A program made the translations under genes and the position numbers. The notes under the pieces were generated by a model. That model did no database searches, was not told the origin of the DNA, and saw only the letters and a list, made by a program, of their open reading frames with translations. Positions 58,763-64,000 of a stretch of 64,000 nt of DNA are shown here, one piece after another (position 1 is the first letter of the stretch; each line of letters starts with the position of its first letter). The DNA comes from Prostheceraeus crozeri (lineage: Eukaryota; Platyhelminthes; Polycladida; Euryleptidae). Location of the stretch: assembly GCA_907163375.1 (NCBI GenBank), contig CAJQUW010006985.1, positions 186,001-250,000 on the forward strand, written 5' to 3'.

Positions 58763-59588
58763 CATAGAGTAGGGATATGTAGGTAGAGCGTCGACTCAAA
58801 AAAGTATCTGTATACAGTGAAAATTTTTATATGAAAATATTCAGTTTTTTGCGAAGATTACGTTCCCGTGGTCCAAAAAATTATTTGAGCACTTTTGAAA
58901 AAAGTCAAAATTTGCCAATTTATATAATACTGAGATGACTCTCCTAAATAAGTAGTATGAAACAAGTTGGATATCAAAAGGAATGAATATTTGCCAATAA
59001 GCATCCCAACTCAGCGGAAATCAAGGGAATTTCATGAATTGTATTATAATGAAAGTCTTCATGAAAAAGTCGCGATCTTATTCGTATTTTCTTGTCTGAA
59101 ATTTCAAGTTCTTAATTCAATTTTCACCGGCATTTATGATTCACTAAATTCATGTTTCATTTCTTGAATCTGAACAGTGATGTGGAACCATTTACATCTT
59201 TCAAAGTTATATGAAATCATTGTCTTTGATTATGTGATTTTCTGCCAGTTGCAGGTTGCCTGTGATATGATCACGCGTAAGAAAATAAAATACTCTTGAG
59301 GTTGAGCCTGAAAGTAATAGGAACCCATCGAATTGCCAATTTAGCAAACATTAAATCTCCAAGGCTGTCATGAGAATCTGTGAAATACCATCATCCCTTC
59401 TGCATTACAATCAGAATCACTCAATTCCGCTGTAATTTCTGCAAAACTGCAAAAATTTGCATATCTCACATTTGGTGACAATACCACCTGTATCTCCCTT
59501 GAGTTCATTTAATAAAATCGAAAGTGTATACACATCGGGGATTTAATAAATGCGGATTTACCACTCTATCTAATATACCTACTCTATG
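58763..59588 (-). mobile_element. hAT-like nonautonomous element H1, complete, 826 bp
   Basis: Ends CATAGAGTAGGGATATGTAG and, inverted, CATAGAGTAGGTATATTAGA. A perfect 8-bp duplication CCAATAAC flanks it (58755-58762, 59589-59596). Interior matches the other H1 copies in reverse. Frames are short, with no transposase. It serves as the uninterrupted reference for the nested copy at 60129. Confidence 0.93.
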
Positions 59589-59596
59589 CCAATAAC

Positions 59597-60120
59597 CATT
59601 CTGATTTAATACTACGAAAACATCACGCCCAAGTTAAGATAAAAAAGCAATATCAAATCATCAGACAATGTAATGGGAAATATTCAGAAAGTCATTTGCT
59701 TCGCACAAGTTTTTCCGAGTGAAATTCCAAGTCTTTTTCCTGTCTGCATTTCTTGCCCTTCAGTAGTAGACAGAGTCTCATTAAGTGTGCCATTCTCTGA
59801 GTAGCTACAGCAGACGAATCATCACTCTTGTATTTATAGATGCAGTTTTGATACTTCAGCTAATGTATTTTTCATAATTCCTGACACATTTTTTATCATT
59901 CTCTCGGATTTCTCTCTGAATGGTCATTTCTCACAACTGAATGTTTGACTGCAAACTAATCAACTCAAGACAATCAGACGTCGACACTCTCTCGAGAGCT
60001 CATTCCATTAAATCTGCGCATTATGTCGATTTTTCATTCCGAATCCGCACGAGTATGTCTAAAGACAAGCTCTAAGACTTCTCTACATGTGATCACATCG
60101 ATTGTGTAATTAAAACAGTA
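59597..60120. other. No supported feature
   Basis: AT-rich spacer between two H1 copies. Confidence 0.4.
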
Positions 60121-60128
60121 ATATGTAC

Positions 60129-61818
60129 CATAGAGTAAGTATATTAGGTAGAATCGCAACTCAGTAATAATTGAATTCCCAATGTGCATGCAGTTTCGAT
60201 TTTATTGAATGAACTCCAGTTGAGACCCACTACCAAATGTGAGATAAACAAATTTTTGCAGTTTCGTATACGAAACTTTCTATAGAAATTTACACAGACT
60301 TGACTGATCATGATAGCAATCAGACTTGTGTCAATTACTCATGAAATGTGATTGATTACAATTACAAATTACTCCGTTTTTCTTCAATTACATTTCAATT
60401 ACTTCGCAATTACTTTAGATAATTGTCAGCATTAGACACTTAATTTCCCCGCCACCTCTTTTTTCAAGGCGGATTTGCTTAGGTCAATTACAATTGCTCC
60501 CCGGAAAAGCAGACGACTCTTGTATAGCATTGACATTGAATTGCAACTTTTTTTTATTCTCCCCCAAGTGTTTTCGCCTTACAACTCTACTACGATTCAA
60601 ACTGAAGATACAGGATTGGGATATTAAGACTTGTGGCTTCTAGGAGACTTAACTATTATTGCAATTCCATCTCCACTAGAATTCAAATTGATTTGAAGAT
60701 TTCAGCTTTGGTTTCATAAAGAATTCATGTGTTTATCTTTCTCCGAAGAAAGCAGTTTTCTGATCTGCATTTTCAGTTCTATAATTAAGATAAGAGAGAT
60801 AGAATATCATGACACTTGCATTTAATTTACTCGTAGATTTTGGAAACATGTTTCGTCATAAATTTCTTTTGAAAAAATTATCGGTAGTTGTACACCCGGT
60901 ATACATGTACACATGAGTATGGCATTTTTTGACGAGGAGTGTCAAGTAATTTAATCTGAGTGCGGAATAAATATTAAGCTGTGCTAACTGCAAAGGAATT
61001 GCAATTACTTTTCAATTACATGGCTAAAAATGTAATTGATTACGATAACTAATTACTCATCAGAAAATGTAGTTGATTGCAACTACTAATTACAGTAATT
61101 GCAATTGCAATTGTAACTACAATTACAACACAAGTCTGATACAGAAGGAATGACAGTATTCTATAAATCTTCCGTGTCATGACGACCGTGGAGAGGTTAT
61201 GTTTGTTAAATTAGCAATTCGATGGGTTGGTTACTATTCCTTTAATGCTCACCTCATTAATAAGAGCATTTTCTTAGGCGTGATCACATCACAAGCTATA
61301 TCTGAAACAGCAAGATGTCATAATCAAAGACAATGATCACAGTTAACTTTGAAAGATGTAAGTGCGTCCACAATATTATTCAGATTCAGGATGAAACGTA
61401 CATTTAGTGAATCATAAACACATGCCGATGAAAAATGATTGAAAAACTTCAAATTTCAGCCAAGAGGCACAATAAGATCTCAACTTCTCCATGAATACTT
61501 GCATTACAATGCGGCAACTTTTTGCGGTTCATGAACTTTCCTTCATTATCAGCATAATTTTCGCTTAATGAAGATACTTATTTGTAAATTTTCACTCCTT
61601 TTGATAGATGACAAGTTTCATACTGCTTATATAGATGCACCAAATCGCTAATATATATATACACAGTAATAATTTGCAAATATTTAAAAATTGATCAAAT
61701 ATGTTTTAGACCGCAGAAGCTTAATATCCGCAAAAAACTGAATCTTTTGATATAACAATTTTCATTGTATGCTGACATTTTTTGAATCGACCTACTGTAC
61801 ATGTATACTTCCGCTATG
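60129..61818 (+). mobile_element. hAT-like element H1, complete, with a nested insertion (1690 bp)
   Basis: Starts CATAGAGTAAGTATATTAGG, ends CTTCCGCTATG, and is flanked by the perfect 8-bp duplication ATATGTAC (60121-60128, 61819-61826). Without the insertion at 60321-61138 it would measure 872 bp, close to the 826-bp copy. Non-coding. Confidence 0.92.
60321..61138. mobile_element. Nested TIR element, 818 bp
   Basis: Terminal inverted repeats CAGACTTGTGT (ATCAGACTTGTGT if the flanking AT is counted) are followed on both sides by AATTAC-rich subterminal repeats. Comparison with the empty H1 copy (TTGTAATGCAGAAGG) shows that only AT is duplicated around it. A 2-bp duplication does not fit hAT, so the superfamily is open. 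No coding frame. Confidence 0.82.
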
Positions 61819-61871
61819 ATATGTACATTGAATGAAATGAAGTGATCTTTAAAGCATGATGAAGCCCCAAT

Positions 61872-62715
61872 CATCTTGTGAAGGCAAAAAATCGACGAAG
61901 TCATTATCTATGACTATTTATTGTAAATCCCCGAGCGCTTTCGCGGCCTCTTTTCAAGGGGTGTATGGCCGTAGTGATAACATAGCGATACAACAGACAG
62001 TAAATAAAGCTCTCATCAGAACATGCAATGGTGTGGACAATAGAAATGACGTCATAGTGTACAAATACCAGAAGGACAGTCCTAGAAGAAATAGCAAAAC
62101 ATAGTCTTCACAGCAAGTAGTAAGACAGAAAGCAAATTATTTACCCGGAAAAAGTAATAAGGGAAAAATAATAAAGCGAGAAAAGTACAAATAAAATCAC
62201 CAAGGTAGTCTCAAACAATACTTCAGTTCCTTCTGGACACACAGAGGAGGACGGAAATACGAAATGAACACAGACTCCAAAATAGGCAAAGTGACTGGAG
62301 ACCTAGGGACACTCAAAATGGAAAAATAAGAGGAAAACACTCTGCCACTGAAACGATCGCAGTCCAACACATGACGGCAGATGGCGCTGGAAGGTTCTTC
62401 TTTGGAACGTGGACCTCGACGATTGCCAAGCTCCAGCCATTTCGGGAAATGTTCTCTCATCCGGACCATGAAACACCTCTCAGTGCGCCCTACGTAACTG
62501 TCTCCGCACTCACATGAAAACTTGTAGATAAGGCAGGCACGACTGTTTCTATTGTCCACACCATTGCATGTTCTGATGAGAGCTTTATTTACTGTCTGTT
62601 GTATCGCTATGTTATCACTACGGCCCTTGAAAAGAGTCCGTGAAAGCGCTCGGGGATTTACAATAAATAGTCATAGATAATGACTTCGTCGATTTTTTGC
62701 CTTCACGAAATGAAG
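61872..62715. mobile_element. Penelope-like element remnant with inverted coding arms
   Basis: Arms of roughly 190-210 bp (about 61879-62083 plus, 62527-62712 minus) are close inverted copies. Each reads towards the centre as KSTKSLSMTIYCKSPSAF, NIAIQQTVNKALIRTCNGVD and NRN, so the same coding stretch is present head to head. Only the minus-strand copy continues into a full GIY-YIG domain (62197-62559). PLEs are known for partial inverted or tandem flanking copies. The RT domain is absent. Confidence 0.75.
62197..62559 (-). CDS. GIY-YIG endonuclease domain of a Penelope-like element
   Basis: The frame of 120 codons reads NSRACLIYKFSCECGDSYVG, RTERCFMVRMREHFPKWLEL, then SSAICRHVLDCDRF and LPILESVFISYFRPPLC, ending KELKYCLRLPW. 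LIYKFSC with YVGRT are the two GIY-YIG strands, the following Arg (VRMREH) fits the catalytic Arg, and ESVFIS supplies the conserved Glu. Together with the CxC insert (CEC) this is the C-terminal nuclease of PLEs, which nicks target DNA for reverse transcription. It is uninterrupted but isolated from any RT domain, so a 5'-truncated relic. The start Met is arbitrary; the frame is open further upstream. Confidence 0.85.
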   Translation of the reverse strand: MDNRNSRACLIYKFSCECGDSYVGRTERCFMVRMREHFPKWLELGNRRGPRSKEEPSSAICRHVLDCDRFSGRVFSSYFSILSVPRSPVTLPILESVFISYFRPPLCVQKELKYCLRLPW

Positions 62716-62744
62716 TGAGATCGAATTTCCATGCATAAGAGGTA

Positions 62745-62838
62745 ACCCTGTAAGAAGGTAAGAAGGTAAGTAAGAGGTGAACCCACGACCATGTTGGTTA
62801 TCTACCTGTTGCTCTAACCATCTGAGCTGCAGCTATTT
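62745..62838 (-). repeat. Short SINE-like unit: tRNA-like head plus TTCTTACC tail
   Basis: Minus strand: GCAGCTCAGATGGTTAGAGC (A box), AACAGGTAGATAACC, GTGGGTTCACCTC (B box), then directly a tail of CTTACCTT repeats (62751-62770). Head plus simple tail with no body suggests a minimal SINE or retroposed tRNA. The head shares AGCTCAG, CAGGT..AGATAACC and GGTCG..GGTTC with 5592-5664. Confidence 0.5.
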
Positions 62839-63614
62839 GTACGCGACTGAAGTCAATCGGCACGATCATGTACTTGTATTTTTCATCACCAATCAGTATT
62901 CAATTATAATCAATGATCAAATATTTTGTCTCAAAGTGGCTGCCTGTAGAGCGACAATTAGAGCTAGAAATTTCACTGTGTTAGGAGGGCACTATTCTTT
63001 TTCTCATTTTGGAGAGTTTTCAACCTGTTTAGTCGACCTTTCTGTTATATGAATGACTGTTGTAAAGTCTCTTTATATCACAAAATGGATCTTGAAGTCT
63101 TCACTGATATCACTGTATAGCCCCGATTATCACTCTTTTTATGTATGAAAAGTTCTTTCTATTTAGATGCATTCCCTATGTCTTTACATTTTGCTTTCAA
63201 AAAGGATCATCATTTGCTAATAATTGTAGACAACATGTCGGTAGTGTGTATGAAGTAGTATGCATTGAATACCAGCCGAAATTTCAGTAAAATGCTAATT
63301 ACTGTTCGCATTTCAATTTCACTCCGGGTATAGCTGCAAGTTAAAATAAGCAGCTATGTCGATGTTGAGAGATATGAACTATTAGGTCAGCTGATGATTC
63401 CTGATATTGGATGAAATAACATCTTTTCAAGTCATCCCATTCACCTGAGGATACAGCTCAATATTTAATTGTTCTATTTGGAATATTGCATCCATGGAAA
63501 TCGGACATTGATGATTTTTACACTACCGAACACATGTTCGAATGATAATAATCCACACGTCATCGAAAATCATGACGTTATTAATAGAAGTGATTGTCTG
63601 GAGGTTAAAATTTT
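62839..63614. other. No supported feature
   Basis: AT-rich sequence, presumably 3' flank of the minus-strand gene ending at 63615. No AATAAA on the minus strand close to the stop. Confidence 0.4.
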
Positions 63615-63798
63615 CTATCTCAAGCTGGCGTCGAATCTGAAAGTGTAATTGAGCTGGTTGATCAACTTGTCAGCATAGTTCAACGTAAATGGTTGACGAT
63701 GAAGTTCGTTCGCCTCAACCGCACGGATATTGATGCGCAGTTGATGAACCGATGAGAGGTAAACATCAAGGGAGTCTTCACTCTGTTCCCATTGATTA
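63615..63798 (-). CDS. Probable last exon of a minus-strand gene, function unknown
   Basis: On the minus strand a near-ideal acceptor (ATTATTTTTTCTTTTCAG) is followed by one base completing a codon and then 60 codons: NQWEQSEDSLDVYLSSVHQL, RINIRAVEANELHRQPFTLN, YADKLINQLNYTFRFDASLR, stop at 63617-63615. Composition is balanced and amphipathic, unlike chance frames here, and no good donor precedes the stop. The rest of the gene lies beyond the right edge. No domain recognised; the DSLDVYLSSVHQLRIN stretch looks helical. Confidence 0.45.
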
Positions 63799-64000
63799 CT
63801 GAAAAGAAAAAATAATACGAAATTGTCTGATGTGATTCATGAAAATATCAGACATACTTCTCATGCTAATTCACATTGAATTACAATGTTAGCGAGACTC
63901 TACGAAGGGCAGTAATTAATTAGAAGAACGCTGACATTTGAGAAGGAAATTTTGTAGATGATTTTCTAAATTTTAAGTTTACGTCTGTTTTGTGATTAGT
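63799..64000. other. Intron of the minus-strand gene (inferred)
   Basis: AT-rich; pyrimidine tract on the minus strand next to 63800. Confidence 0.35.

Noticed and set aside
1-64000. CRISPR arrays, operons, LTR or capsid-bearing elements
   Set aside because: None seen: no spaced short direct repeats, no bacterial-type gene packing, and no gag, protease, integrase or capsid motifs.

Overview
The window looks like intron-rich, repeat-rich DNA from an invertebrate animal: AT-rich, no long bacterial-type ORFs, short exons in good splice context separated by introns of 12-19 kb, and a dense mix of non-LTR retrotransposons (RTE/CR1/L2-like), Penelope-like elements (PLEs), tRNA-derived SINEs, hAT-like DNA transposons and long fold-back repeats. 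The sequence alone does not place the species more closely; no LTR element or virus-derived gene was recognised.

Host genes. One plus-strand gene is supported by three short exons whose splice phases fit exactly: 6979-7168, 25272-25461 and 37703-37851. The first has HEAT-like helices, the second is basic and helical, the third is acidic and Ser-rich. I tentatively compare it with HEATR4. Two possible terminal exons fit its phases: 27123-27191 after exon 2, and 56941-57061 after exon 3. At the right edge, 63615-63798 looks like the last exon of a minus-strand gene that runs out of the window. A weak first exon with an upstream CRE palindrome lies at 48882-49059. No other host gene can be supported.

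Layout. 1-5 kb: LINE 3' end, hAT-like copy, fold-back relatives, SINEs. 5-9 kb: tRNA-like sequence, palindrome, HEAT exon, SINE. 9-25 kb: tandem repeat, four hAT-like or related small TIR elements, two LINE RT fragments, a minisatellite. 25-39 kb: exons 2 and 3, three minus-strand SINE-A copies, one plus-strand copy split by a hAT-like MITE, an L2-like LINE, a fold-back, a hAT-like element and a PLE reverse-transcriptase fragment. 39-56 kb: repeat family D, a CR1-like LINE 3' end, two large fold-backs, a hammerhead-ribozyme hairpin, and two inverted copies of one LINE. 56-64 kb: possible terminal exon, two full-length hAT-like copies (one carrying a nested element) and a PLE remnant with inverted coding arms.

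The most interesting item is a type I hammerhead ribozyme core with all conserved bases at 49946-49992, inside a 183-bp palindrome. Together with a PLE RT fragment (38.2 kb), a GIY-YIG fragment (62.2 kb) and weaker ribozyme-like motifs, it points to past activity of ribozyme-bearing PLEs or retrozymes. The second theme is the number of long inverted repeats, at least seven, many of them transposons in their own right.
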